NCBI GenBank assembly: GCA_022701275.1
Contig: CP031740.1
Location: 569,001 to 633,000, forward strand
Direction: 5' to 3'
DNA from: Microcoleus vaginatus PCC 9802
GTDB lineage: Bacteria > Cyanobacteriota > Cyanobacteriia > Cyanobacteriales > Microcoleaceae
Length of the DNA: 64,000 bases
Under the pieces are notes generated by a model. That model did no database searches, was not told the DNA's origin, and was given only the letters and a program-made list of their open reading frames with translations. Position 1 is the stretch's first letter. Each line of letters starts with the position of its first letter. The position numbers and the translations under genes are program-made. Below, one piece after another: positions 17,401 through 25,128 of the stretch.

Positions 17401-17921
17401 TCGCGGAATTTGTCTTTGAGTTCCCGCTGCCATTGAAAGGTGAGGTTGGCGGGGGTGACAATTAAGGTACGTCTGACTAAGCCTCGGACTTTGAGTTCTT
17501 TGAGTAGCAGTCCGGCCATGATGGTTTTACCAGCACCGGGGTCATCGGCTAGCAGGAAGCGGATGCGGGGTTGTTTGAGAAAGTATTCGTAGACGGCTTC
17601 TAGTTGGTGGGGCAGTGGGTCTACATGGGCGATCGCCAGGGCAAAATAAGGGTCATATTCGTAGGCTAAACCCAAGCGCAGGGCTTCCACGCCGAGGCGA
17701 AAATGCAGGGCGTTGCCGTCAAATGGTTCTTGTTCTGGGGTAGCTTCTAGTTGAGCCAAATGTTCTTTGGACAGAATTGACTCGTAGACTTGGTTGGTAT
17801 TGATTCCTTTGCCGATGAGTTTAATAGCATCTCCCATCGGCACTGCCACAATTACTTTTACAGGTTCTGGGAACAGGGAGCCTCGCAGAATTACATGGGA
17901 CTTCATTTGCTCTACTTGCAT
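14493..17921 (-). CDS. SNF2-family helicase with C-terminal DUF3883 domain
   Basis: 1142 residues, first gene of the cassette. ATPase motifs are intact: LADDPGAGKTIMAG (126-133 P-loop core), IIVDEAHKM (DEAH 227-230), LLMTATPHKG, and motif VI GRIHRYGQ (586-593). A coiled region (about 905-965, many Glu/Arg/Gln) follows. The last ~120 residues are a DUF3883 domain (FIEVKGRSRVGEVALTSNEY) with the E-x-K of a PD-(D/E)XK-like fold, often found on restriction and defence helicases. Family members translocate on double-stranded DNA. It overlaps the methyltransferase gene by a GTGA junction. It resembles BrxHII of BREX type 3 or DISARM helicases in composition; the exact class needs a profile search. 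Confidence 0.9.
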   Translation of the reverse strand: MQVEQMKSHVILRGSLFPEPVKVIVAVPMGDAIKLIGKGINTNQVYESILSKEHLAQLEATPEQEPFDGNALHFRLGVEALRLGLAYEYDPYFALAIAHVDPLPHQLEAVYEYFLKQPRIRFLLADDPGAGKTIMAGLLLKELKVRGLVRRTLIVTPANLTFQWQRELKDKFREDFEVIRGDVLRANYGSNPWKEKKQVITSISWVSRIEDAKNSLLRSHWDLIIVDEAHKMSAYSSDDKTLAYKLGEELSKLTDHYLLMTATPHKGDPKNFCLFLELLDRDVYGDVTSLEEAMRRNNAPFYLRRTKEALVTFPDTETGQAKKLFTNRKVETIDFQIDDEELDFYDDLTKYVEDQSIKASADDSARGRALGFTMAMLQRRFASSVYAVRRSLERMRDKRQRRLEDPEAYRAEQIAKKVPDDFDELTEAEQEKILGDLEGLVASVDPVALQQEIYQLNKLIDQARTLEKREVESKLVKLKEAITQKGIFQDPLMKLLLFTEHKDTLDYLVGKLREWGLSVTQIHGGMKIGDRDTPNTRIYSEREFREDCQVLVATEAAGEGINLQFCWFLINYDIPWNPVRLEQRMGRIHRYGQDKDCLIFNFVSTNTREGRVLWKLFERIRAIEIDIDPERTGKVFNVLGDIFPANQLERMIREMYAHNLTEDVIKNRIVEQVDTDRFRRLTNSALEGLAKRELNLSAIIGKSAEAKERRLVPEVIDDFFVQAAPISGIHPKETRQHQKVYRIGRVPRTLWPIGERLETRFGKLGHEYKKITFDKHKLTDDPTLEWVTPGHPLFECVREDVLARVQDDLRHGALFFDLHRDRPARLDVFSAAIADGRGNKLHERVYVVQTEIDGTMTVRQPTLFLDLVPVTDSTNLVDGLPNDADLPSRDQTEQALIEQELNRFLTEIRTQRQQEVKTISDHMEISFFAIIDKVQCQFAELISRQESGAKESGLDGRIKQMEDRLFELNGRLETRREELEKERSCTIADIQHHGRAWVLPHPERTSPEMAAMVSDREIERIAVEAVIAYENARGWLVVSVEKENRGFDLISRKPHPEDPNTAIAVRFIEVKGRSRVGEVALTSNEYKTAERLKKDYWLYVIFNCASTPQVHPIQDPVQLGWEPLVKIEHYHVDAEKILEASK

Positions 17922-18088
17922 TCGCTTTCCATTCCCAAAACAGGATTTTATTTAATAGGATATAGCTGCTAACTTTACTTTTTTATGTATAAAACAATAT
18001 AATTAACTTGCTGTTTTACACCCATCTTACTAATTTTATCTTGTCCCCTGGATCTATTTCATTTACCGGAGCGATCGCCCAACTGCGA

Positions 18089-19357
18089 TCATTTCGGCAA
18101 AGGCTCCAAGATTTTCTCAGCATGACTCGCTGCCACCGCCGCAAATAAAGCTTCATAATGATTCAAAGCTTCCTCAAATCCGTAATTCTCCACAGCATAA
18201 TTCCTGCCTTGCTCGCCCAACGCATCCACCTTAGCGGGGTGCAAGTACAAATCCTCAACAGCCTCAGCCAAAGCCTGCGGATCTTCCGGCGCTACCACCA
18301 CGCCACCACCGCTTTGCTGCACTGCTTTCTGGGCCGTACCGGTTTCGGGAACCGAAGCCAAAATTGCCCGACCGCTGGCGAGAATTACTTGAATTTTTGA
18401 AGGCATATTGAAGTTAGTAACGCGGCGCTTTTGTACGACTAAACTAACATCAGCAGCAGCTAACAATTCGGGCAATTTTTCTCGCGGTTCAAATGGTAGC
18501 AGGATTACATTATTAGCTTTGTAAGTTTCGCAATCTTGTTGCAAGCGCGCTAGTGCTGTTGATTCCCCCACAATTACAAAAGCGATTTCGGGTATGTGTT
18601 TCAAACGAGCCGCTGCTTGGACAACTGTTTGCAAGCCTTGAGTGAGGGCAATATTGCCAGCATAGAGAACGACAAATTTGCCCTTGAGTTTGTGAGTTTC
18701 TCGAAATGAGTTACTTTCCTTGGGTAAGGGGCGAATGAAATTGACATCAACCCAATTGGGCACGCAAACTATTTTTTCCGGGGGTACTCCCTGAGAGTGC
18801 AATTTTTTGATAAAACCGCTGTCGATGACACTGACTTGGCTGGCTGTGCAGTATGCCAATTTTTCCAAAGCGTCAGCAATGCGAACTAGCAGTCCGTTTT
18901 TTTTGACCAAGCCGACGCGCACGGCTGCTTCTGAGACGATATCCTGAACGTTGAGGACGATCGGGCAAGCGCGAATCCAGCCGTAAAAGGCGACTGGGAC
19001 GCAAATCGGTAAAGGGGGCATTGTCGAGAAAATCACGTCGGGACGCCAGCCTCTGAAGGCTTGGACGGCGCTGGAGACGACAAAACTGCCGTCTAGCAAA
19101 AGTCGGTCTAGGAGGGTGGGGTGGGGGCCGTTGACGCGCAGATAGCTGCGCTGAATTGTGACGCCGTTGTGTTCTTCGGTGAGGTAAAATTTGCCCTCAT
19201 ATTGCGGATAAATCCGGCGCTGCGGATAGTTGGGCATTCCGGTGACGACTCGGACTTGGTGGCCGCGCTTGACTAGGCCTTGCGCTAGTTCTGTCATCAG
19301 AGGGGCAATGCCGATCGGCTCTGGATAATAGTTATAGGAATAAATTAGAATACGCAT
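18089..19357 (-). CDS. WcaI-like glycosyltransferase family 4
   Basis: 422 residues from ATG 19357 (MRILIYSYNYYPEPIGIAPL). A longer open frame to 19705 exists but its extra 116 residues are the antisense-like frame of the anti-sigma gene and lack any homology pattern, so they are left out. The protein has a GT-B fold: an N-terminal donor-independent domain with GHQVRVVTGMPNYPQRRI, and a C-terminal domain with VVLYAGNIALTQGLQTVVQA and a sugar-nucleotide binding E-x7-E-like region (ASGRAILASVPETG). WcaI-family enzymes add sugars to lipid-linked exopolysaccharide repeat units at the cytoplasmic membrane face. It lies next to a sugar transferase, supporting a polysaccharide role. Confidence 0.9.
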   Translation of the reverse strand: MRILIYSYNYYPEPIGIAPLMTELAQGLVKRGHQVRVVTGMPNYPQRRIYPQYEGKFYLTEEHNGVTIQRSYLRVNGPHPTLLDRLLLDGSFVVSSAVQAFRGWRPDVIFSTMPPLPICVPVAFYGWIRACPIVLNVQDIVSEAAVRVGLVKKNGLLVRIADALEKLAYCTASQVSVIDSGFIKKLHSQGVPPEKIVCVPNWVDVNFIRPLPKESNSFRETHKLKGKFVVLYAGNIALTQGLQTVVQAAARLKHIPEIAFVIVGESTALARLQQDCETYKANNVILLPFEPREKLPELLAAADVSLVVQKRRVTNFNMPSKIQVILASGRAILASVPETGTAQKAVQQSGGGVVVAPEDPQALAEAVEDLYLHPAKVDALGEQGRNYAVENYGFEEALNHYEALFAAVAASHAEKILEPLPK

Positions 19358-19518
19358 ACTATTTATTTTGAAGCAAATAGTCCAGCAGCCGCGTGCATCG
19401 AGCCTGCACCCGCAGAATTGCAGAGGATGTGGTTGGGTTCCGGGTAGGACAATAGGGGGCGAGGGGATCTTCCACTCCTGGCGAAAGAAGCCGCCCTGAC
19501 CGGGCGGGTATCGCGCCC

Positions 19519-19956
19519 TCAGGTAATGTTTTTTCGCATTACCAGGCAGTTGCGGCGATCGTCGGTACGGATATAGCGAAGATCGTCTGTGAGCTTGTAC
19601 ATGAACACCAGTCCCCTTTCTCCTTCTCTGTCCAAAGGATCGCGCTGCTCTTGCATGATCGAGTGCAGCTTTGCTTCTAAGTTGAAGGGTTGACCCCTGT
19701 CCCAAATCCTAATTTCTAAATAATCGGCAAACACTTTTACCTCAATGTCTATGGGCGTCGCCGGGGGCAAGTTCTGGTGAGCGTGGCGGACAGCGTTTGT
19801 AAAGCCTTCGTTGATTATCAGTCGGCACTGCCACCAGAAATCCGCTGGTATCATGGGCAAAACGATATTCTCCAACCATTCCAAAATGGATGTTAAAGCA
19901 TTCAGGTCTGTTTCAACCTGCAGGTGCCACTCGGCCTTTGGTTGCTTGTCTTTCAT
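19519..19956 (-). CDS. Anti-sigma-factor-like Ser/Thr protein kinase (HATPase_c)
   Basis: 145 residues from ATG 19956, preceded by GGGGGAAGAAAG; an upstream in-frame ATG at 20025 would add 23 Gly-rich residues and is less likely. It is a single GHKL ATPase domain of the RsbW/SpoIIAB type: N-box IINEGFTNAVRHAH, G1-like IRIWDRGQPF and G2 GERGLVFMYKLTDDLRYI. Such kinases phosphorylate a serine on a STAS protein and, unphosphorylated, bind a sigma factor or another target. A STAS domain is encoded about 550 bp upstream on the same strand, fused to a sugar transferase, so the two are likely partners. Confidence 0.88.
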   Translation of the reverse strand: MKDKQPKAEWHLQVETDLNALTSILEWLENIVLPMIPADFWWQCRLIINEGFTNAVRHAHQNLPPATPIDIEVKVFADYLEIRIWDRGQPFNLEAKLHSIMQEQRDPLDREGERGLVFMYKLTDDLRYIRTDDRRNCLVMRKNIT

Positions 19957-20025
19957 CTTTCTTCCCCCTGGTCGGCCCCCACCACCGCTGTACTCAGCGG
20001 CGGAGGGAGAGAAAAAGGAGGGCAA

Positions 20026-20503
20026 GGTCTTGGCAACATATTAGTTAAGTCAAGCTTGAGTTGAAGAAGCCCGTTTTGCCTCAAGGTGAGCATTCCTTTC
20101 GCACCATTTACTCGCACAGCAAATGAGAGACTTCCGATACTGTAACCCGCCTCGGTTGGGCGTTTAAATAGGGAAAATTCCCGAGTCAGCTTGCGAGGAA
20201 GTGATTTAAGCTTCGACCGTGTTAGCAGTCGGTACTTTTCTAAACACAGGTGAGTTCTTCTCGTCCTCGAAAATCATGCTGGGATCATTCGAGTATGACC
20301 TCGAACTCGCCAATTGCTAATTATTAATGCTCTGATTGCAGAGCTGGCAACTAGCTGTGCATTTTCTGGGCGTGTGAATTTTAACACTTAATGCTAACGT
20401 AGGTATCGCTAGCGATCATCTGCTTGACTAAGTATCGAGTTCGAGTTCCCCCCTCCCGTCGGCAACAGCACCTCAAAGTTGAGCGGTGGGTTGTTGAGGG
20501 TTC
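20026..20503. other. Intergenic region, nothing recognised
   Basis: About 480 bases between the STAS-sugar transferase gene and the kinase gene, both on the minus strand. No plausible gene is visible. The length would allow an internal promoter for the kinase and glycosyltransferase. Confidence 0.4.
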
Positions 20504-21502
20504 CTACACAGCGCCACTATTTTTGTTAAACAGGACTGTTACAGTTTTGACAATTAGTTTGAGGTCATACACCAGGCTCCAGTTTTGTTGGTATTTTAAA
20601 TCTAAACGGATGACATCTTCAAAATCGCGGACTTGAGAGCGACCGTTGACTTGCCATTCGCCTGTCATCCCTGGTTTGACATCCAAACGCTGCCACTGAG
20701 GGACTTCGTAACGCTCAACTTCGTCTGGGGTAGGCGGTCTAGTGCCAACTAGACTCATTTCGCCTTTGAGCACGTTCCAAAACTGCGGCAGTTCGTCGAG
20801 GCTGGTTTTGCGTAAGATGCGCCCGACTTTGGTAATCCGCGGGTCGTTGTCATTTTTGAAAAATGCGCCAGAAGCCTGGTTTTTGATTTGGGCTTTCATG
20901 GCTTCGGCGTTGGTACACATCGATCGAAATTTCCAAATCCGAAATTGTCTGCCCATCCAGCCACAGCGGGTTTGACCGAAAAATATCGGGCCTGGATCGT
21001 TGATAGTGATAGCTGCAGCTATGGGTACGAGCAAAATTCCTGTAATTATCAAACCGACGATTGCCCCAACGATATCTATCAGCCGCTTCACCCACGATTG
21101 CACTGAGGGGTGCGTCATCGGTAGCTGATTGTCCGACGGGTTGTTCTCTGTGGGAGTTGAGGTTGCAGAGGGCTGCTCGATCGTCAGCACTTGATCTAGG
21201 CTGGTGAGAGCAAATACTGCCATCACCTGCGGCTTGAGGCTTCGGAGCACCAAGTCGCTATCCCGCTGTTTGGCAAATTTCAGATTGCTGACTAAAGCAC
21301 CGATCCCGCTACTGTCGATGAATGTCGTCTGACTGAAGTCTAGGACAATCTTGCTGGGAACGGTGCTGCCCGAAAAAAGTTGCTGGCAGGTTGTCTTGAA
21401 GTTTACGGCTTCAAGTACGCTCAAGCGCACGGGTATGTGAACTGAGGGAATCTCGTCCGAGTACGTTACCCGAAAATCTGCCTCTGGGGTTTGACTGACC
21501 AT
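20504..21502 (-). CDS. STAS domain fused to exopolysaccharide sugar transferase
   Basis: 332 residues. Residues 10-110 form a STAS (anti-sigma factor antagonist) domain with VLDFSQTTFIDSSGIGAL; Ser64 or Ser65 of the DSSG motif is the usual phosphorylation site. After a Ser/Thr/Pro/Asn linker, residues about 135-332 are a bacterial sugar transferase (PF02397): one membrane helix (VGAIVGLIITGILLVPIAAA), GQTRCGWMGRQFRIWKFRSM, DELPQFWNVLKGEMSLVGTR and KPGMTGEWQVNGRS. Such enzymes transfer the first sugar phosphate onto undecaprenyl phosphate to begin capsule or exopolysaccharide assembly. The fusion suggests that the enzyme's activity or location is switched by phosphorylation, possibly by the kinase encoded at 19519. 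Confidence 0.93.
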   Translation of the reverse strand: MVSQTPEADFRVTYSDEIPSVHIPVRLSVLEAVNFKTTCQQLFSGSTVPSKIVLDFSQTTFIDSSGIGALVSNLKFAKQRDSDLVLRSLKPQVMAVFALTSLDQVLTIEQPSATSTPTENNPSDNQLPMTHPSVQSWVKRLIDIVGAIVGLIITGILLVPIAAAITINDPGPIFFGQTRCGWMGRQFRIWKFRSMCTNAEAMKAQIKNQASGAFFKNDNDPRITKVGRILRKTSLDELPQFWNVLKGEMSLVGTRPPTPDEVERYEVPQWQRLDVKPGMTGEWQVNGRSQVRDFEDVIRLDLKYQQNWSLVYDLKLIVKTVTVLFNKNSGAV

Positions 21503-21875
21503 GAAGTCCTGGTTTCAAATTTCAAGCTGATGTCTTTAGCCTATTCTGTCCTAGCAGCTCCTCCTTATGCTAGCTTTATACAAACTTTATAAAAACGCCT
21601 GCCAACTCGCCCGCCGAGAATGATATCAAAGGCAAAAATAGACTTGAGTCTAACAGTGCCAGTTTTGACCCAAAGATTTTTGAACGCAGTCGCTGCCAAA
21701 CTTTGACATCGGAATCAAGATTTTTGTGGATTCAGGCCGATTAATCTTGTCGCTCATAATTTTCGTGCCTGTCTTGCACCGGATAGCCATCGCAGTTAAC
21801 AGTTAACAGCTAACACAGAAGTCAACAGTTAACGGTTAACTGGAAAACCCCCGTAACCAGCGTCGGGGGATGAGG
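21503..21875. other. Intergenic region with TTAACAG-type short repeats
   Basis: Between two minus-strand genes. It should carry the promoter of the STAS-sugar transferase gene. Near 21795-21841 there are short direct and inverted repeats of GTTAAC-containing units. No gene is visible. Confidence 0.4.
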
Positions 21876-22544
21876 TTAAGAATTGTAGACGTTTTCTGAC
21901 TGGGATGTTTCGCGGGTGATGGGTTTGACTTTGGCCTTGGCTTTGGCTGCATTGCGTTTGAGGGCCTGGAGACGAGCTTCGTATTTAGCCCGCTGCTGTT
22001 TTTTTGAGGTTTGCTCGATTAAGGTTTTTAAGGCGCTGCCAAGGCTTTTGTAGGCGTTTGGGAGAGTGTAGCCGAAGCGGGTGGCGAGGGCGAGGGCTTT
22101 TTCGTCAGCGTCTACTGCTTCTTTTAAACTTTTCTCTCCGTTATTTTTTTGGAAAAGTCTCCAGCCGGAGACGCCGCACAGGGATAGGGCCAGTAACAGC
22201 AGCAAGCCGTCTTGCACCCAAAGTTCACCGACGGCGCCGCCTAAACCAATGGCGAGGGCTGCCATTTCCCAACCGTCTCTGGGAATGGTGTCGTTTTGGA
22301 TTCTGGCGACTTCGTGCCAAAATAGGAGGTTCCGCTGATCGATTGCTAGCTGTTCCCAGCGGATCAGGTCTATTTGGATTTCTACCTGGTCTTTGCCTAT
22401 TTCTTCGCTGCGGATCAGGGTAGGATTAACTTCTATTGTTTTTTCTACTGTTACCCAACTTTGGAGTTCTGGGGGCAGTATGTTTTTCAAGCGCCGGATC
22501 TCACTCATCTCGGCTCTTGCTGTAGAGGTTGCATAGGATGTCAT
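21876..22544 (-). CDS. DUF3318 domain-containing protein
   Basis: 222 residues, cyanobacteria-specific. The N-terminus is EIRRLKNILPPELQSWVTVE, followed by LIRWEQLAIDQRNLLFWHEVARIQNDTIPRDGWE, characteristic of DUF3318. A hydrophobic stretch (about 98-127) may be one or two membrane helices. The C-terminal half is a helical, Lys/Ala-rich tail (QQRAKYEARLQALKRNAAKA). Function unknown. It stands alone with a long gene-free region upstream. Confidence 0.85.
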   Translation of the reverse strand: MTSYATSTARAEMSEIRRLKNILPPELQSWVTVEKTIEVNPTLIRSEEIGKDQVEIQIDLIRWEQLAIDQRNLLFWHEVARIQNDTIPRDGWEMAALAIGLGGAVGELWVQDGLLLLLALSLCGVSGWRLFQKNNGEKSLKEAVDADEKALALATRFGYTLPNAYKSLGSALKTLIEQTSKKQQRAKYEARLQALKRNAAKAKAKVKPITRETSQSENVYNS

Positions 22545-23861
22545 AGCTCCGGCCTATTGATTTTGCAAAGGTTAATATCTGTCTATTTCTGGAGTATAGC
22601 AAACCTTTAATCAAAATCTAGTCGAGTAACGGGGGTCGAGCGACCAATACTTGCAATTTTACTCTCTGGGGGCGATCGCAACTGCCTGGTAGATCCTTGA
22701 CTTTAGACTATTTCATAAACTGTTCGATTTGTTGCCACAATTTAGACAAAGCAGACCAAACTTCCTACTTAGAAGTTATGCCTTTTTGTACTAAAACACC
22801 TCCGTCCCATACTTCAGCAATTCCGTACACACCTCGCAGTAGAGATTCATCGGTAAAACGCACCGCCCCCCAACTCTACCTCGGTCAATCGGAGCTTTTA
22901 ATTTCTTATGCTGTAAATGCCACAAGTCCAGAAAGTCCTAATCGACAGCAACAGTTTTTTCGTCTTTCTCTATAAACTGCATCACTTATAAACAAATTAT
23001 TTTCTGGCTGGTCAAAAGCTGAGAAACTCTAGCCACTCTCAATCATTTGTACAATAGAATAATATTTCGTTCACCTTAGTAAAATTGAATGTTATCAAGA
23101 TAAAAATTTAAATAATTTCTTAATTAGGTTAAAATTAGGCAAATCAAATAACAGCATATAACAAGCTTCTTACCTTATATCCTTATATGCTCATGCTTTT
23201 TGCATAATTTTCCTCTGAGCTATAAGAAGCAAATAAAAAACAATTTATTGGGAATTTGGACGGTGATTTACCCTCGTTTTACCTTTTAACAAGCTGCTGC
23301 ATTTTTTGACCTTGAGGATAGCTAGCACCCTCCCCTTTCAAGAAAGCTTCTGTTAGACATCAAGTGTTTTTCTAGTTTTGATATATTCCGCTTTTCGCGT
23401 TGAGATAGCCACACGATGCGGAGAACGGTTCCTTTGTTAAATAGCTTTTTTAACGATATTTTAATGTCGTGATTCCCAGCGAAGTATTTTCTGTGAGTGT
23501 GTGCAATAAAACTTGTTTCAACGTTTACTTTTTTAAAAGTAGCGACTAAATTAGTGTAATAGGAGTCTAACAGCTTGTTTTATGTTCCATTTCGGGATAT
23601 CTTTTTTATGGTAAATAAAGTTGTGCAACTCTTCTTTTTGTCCCAAAATCCTCTCTTTTTTTGCCTTGTTTAAAATTCATTTTTTTCTCTTTTTTTGCTA
23701 CATGAGCGCGATCGCCCACAGTCGGGTGTTCGATCGCGCACAGTAGCGAGTCGGAGCGCGCGCTGCTGGCACTAACTACTGGTCTACCCCCTTTTTTTCT
23801 TGCAGTGGATCTTACCAATTTCCGGGGATTTACACACATCATTCAGACGCGACTTTAATGA
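22545..23861. other. 1.3-kb region without a supported gene
   Basis: AT-rich for most of its length. An open frame at 22697-22975 (92 residues) looks loosely protein-like at its end but has no start signal or domain. An Arg-rich frame at 23606-23842 overlaps HIP1 sites and is unlikely to be a gene. No tRNA or known small RNA was recognised. It may be a decayed insertion or a long regulatory region. Confidence 0.45.
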
Positions 23862-24917
23862 TTAAAGTGACTTGAGAAGACCACTTTCTAACTGATAAAT
23901 TGCTGCCATGATTCCGCTTTCAGGATTTGTAAGCAGGGACTTTTTGACATCTTTCAAGTATTCTACAATGTGTTCCCGCAAAATTGGTCTTTCTACTGTG
24001 ACTGTGTGATTATAATCCCACAAATCCCAGATGATAATCCCGATCCCGACAATCGGGTCGATTAAACTTACTCCCAACTGACTAGCCACTGTACCGCCTG
24101 TTTTTGTGGCTACCTTGGCGGCGGCTTTGCTGGCAACTTTTGCGGTAACTTTACTACCAACTTTAGCTGCGACTCCCAAAATTAAGGGTTTAGCAACCAA
24201 GTAACCGCTACCACCAACTAATACTTTTAATGATAAATTCGAGACGTTTCCTTTGTCGCTAATTGTGGTAGCAATATCGTTCAGATATTTGTCCCACTGT
24301 ACCTGCGGTATGCTATAATTGTTTTGAACTACTTTCACATTTTTGCTAACTTCTGATATGTACAAATTAGCAGTATCTTGAGTAATTAATTGAAAGCGCA
24401 GTTGAGCGTTTTTTGGCACCAGCACGCGGTTAGCAAATTCTCTTTGAAAGTCTTCGGTTAATTTTTCGGAAACAGCACGAGATGCTGCTGTCATATCAAA
24501 TCTGTTGAGTACGGCAGATTTCACGAAATTAAAAGGGACGGTAAACTCCATCTTTTTTTGGTTGAAGTAATCGAAATACCAATCGAGGAAACTATTGTCT
24601 ACTCGTGCAATTACTTCGGTTTCCCATTTGTCCAACTCTTTTGAGGCGAAAGTTTCGGCTGTTGTATGGGATTGTTGGATAGCGTTTTTAATGTCTTGGT
24701 TGACTTTGCTAAAATCGTGTGGCGGCGACACTACAACTGCTGTCGTTCGCGTATTTGTTAGTGACTGGGAAATTAGAAAGTTACCTAATAGGGGAATGAT
24801 GACTACTAAAATTACGATCGTCCAAATCATCGGTGTCACAGTTTTGATAAACTGACCGATAACTCTGAGACGTTCTGTTTTCTCTGAATAGCTAATTTCT
24901 TCCTTGTCTTGACTCAT
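23862..24917 (-). CDS. Membrane-anchored protein with glycine-zipper segment, unknown
   Basis: 351 residues. A strong transmembrane helix lies at about 27-49 (MIWTIVILVVIIPLLGNFLI), then a large helical, probably extracytoplasmic, region with many charged residues. Residues about 235-300 form a small-residue Gly/Ala/Val stretch (AKVGSKVTAKVASKAAAKVA and GIGIIIWDLWDY) like membrane-inserting or glycine-zipper sequences. No family is recognised. It is divergent from the nuclease-like gene at 25129, with only a short promoter region between. A membrane-active effector is conceivable but not shown. Confidence 0.6.
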   Translation of the reverse strand: MSQDKEEISYSEKTERLRVIGQFIKTVTPMIWTIVILVVIIPLLGNFLISQSLTNTRTTAVVVSPPHDFSKVNQDIKNAIQQSHTTAETFASKELDKWETEVIARVDNSFLDWYFDYFNQKKMEFTVPFNFVKSAVLNRFDMTAASRAVSEKLTEDFQREFANRVLVPKNAQLRFQLITQDTANLYISEVSKNVKVVQNNYSIPQVQWDKYLNDIATTISDKGNVSNLSLKVLVGGSGYLVAKPLILGVAAKVGSKVTAKVASKAAAKVATKTGGTVASQLGVSLIDPIVGIGIIIWDLWDYNHTVTVERPILREHIVEYLKDVKKSLLTNPESGIMAAIYQLESGLLKSL

Positions 24918-25128
24918 GGCGGTTTCTCAACTGATGAGAGTGGGGCTAGTTTCGATTATAGGCGATCGTACCTGCGATCGTGTTAGGGCCGTGTGGCCTG
25001 AGATTCTGGAAAAGTTGGGGAAAAGTCCGCGTGAGCGAAGCTACCCCAAAGGGAATCGCCAGTTTTTAATTCTTGACTGCATAGAAATTAAAGTGGTACT
25101 ATTTTTGAATATATTTCAAGCTGTTAAT

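Noticed and set aside
19358-19705. N-terminal extension of the WcaI-like glycosyltransferase to an upstream start
   Set aside because: The 116 extra residues lie over the anti-sigma gene's 3' part and intergenic DNA, are rich in Arg/Gly without domain pattern, and the canonical start MRILIYSYNYYPEP follows at 19357.
22697-22975. 92-residue plus-strand open frame
   Set aside because: No ribosome-binding site and no domain. It could be a remnant but cannot be supported as a gene.
23606-23842. 78-residue Arg/Lys-rich minus-strand frame
   Set aside because: Composition driven by HIP1 sites; no start signal, no recognisable family.
24916-25128. Upstream extension of the nuclease-like gene (71 residues)
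   Set aside because: It overlaps the divergent membrane gene's start, contains HIP1 sites in all frames and has no homology pattern; the Met at 25129 begins the protein-like part.
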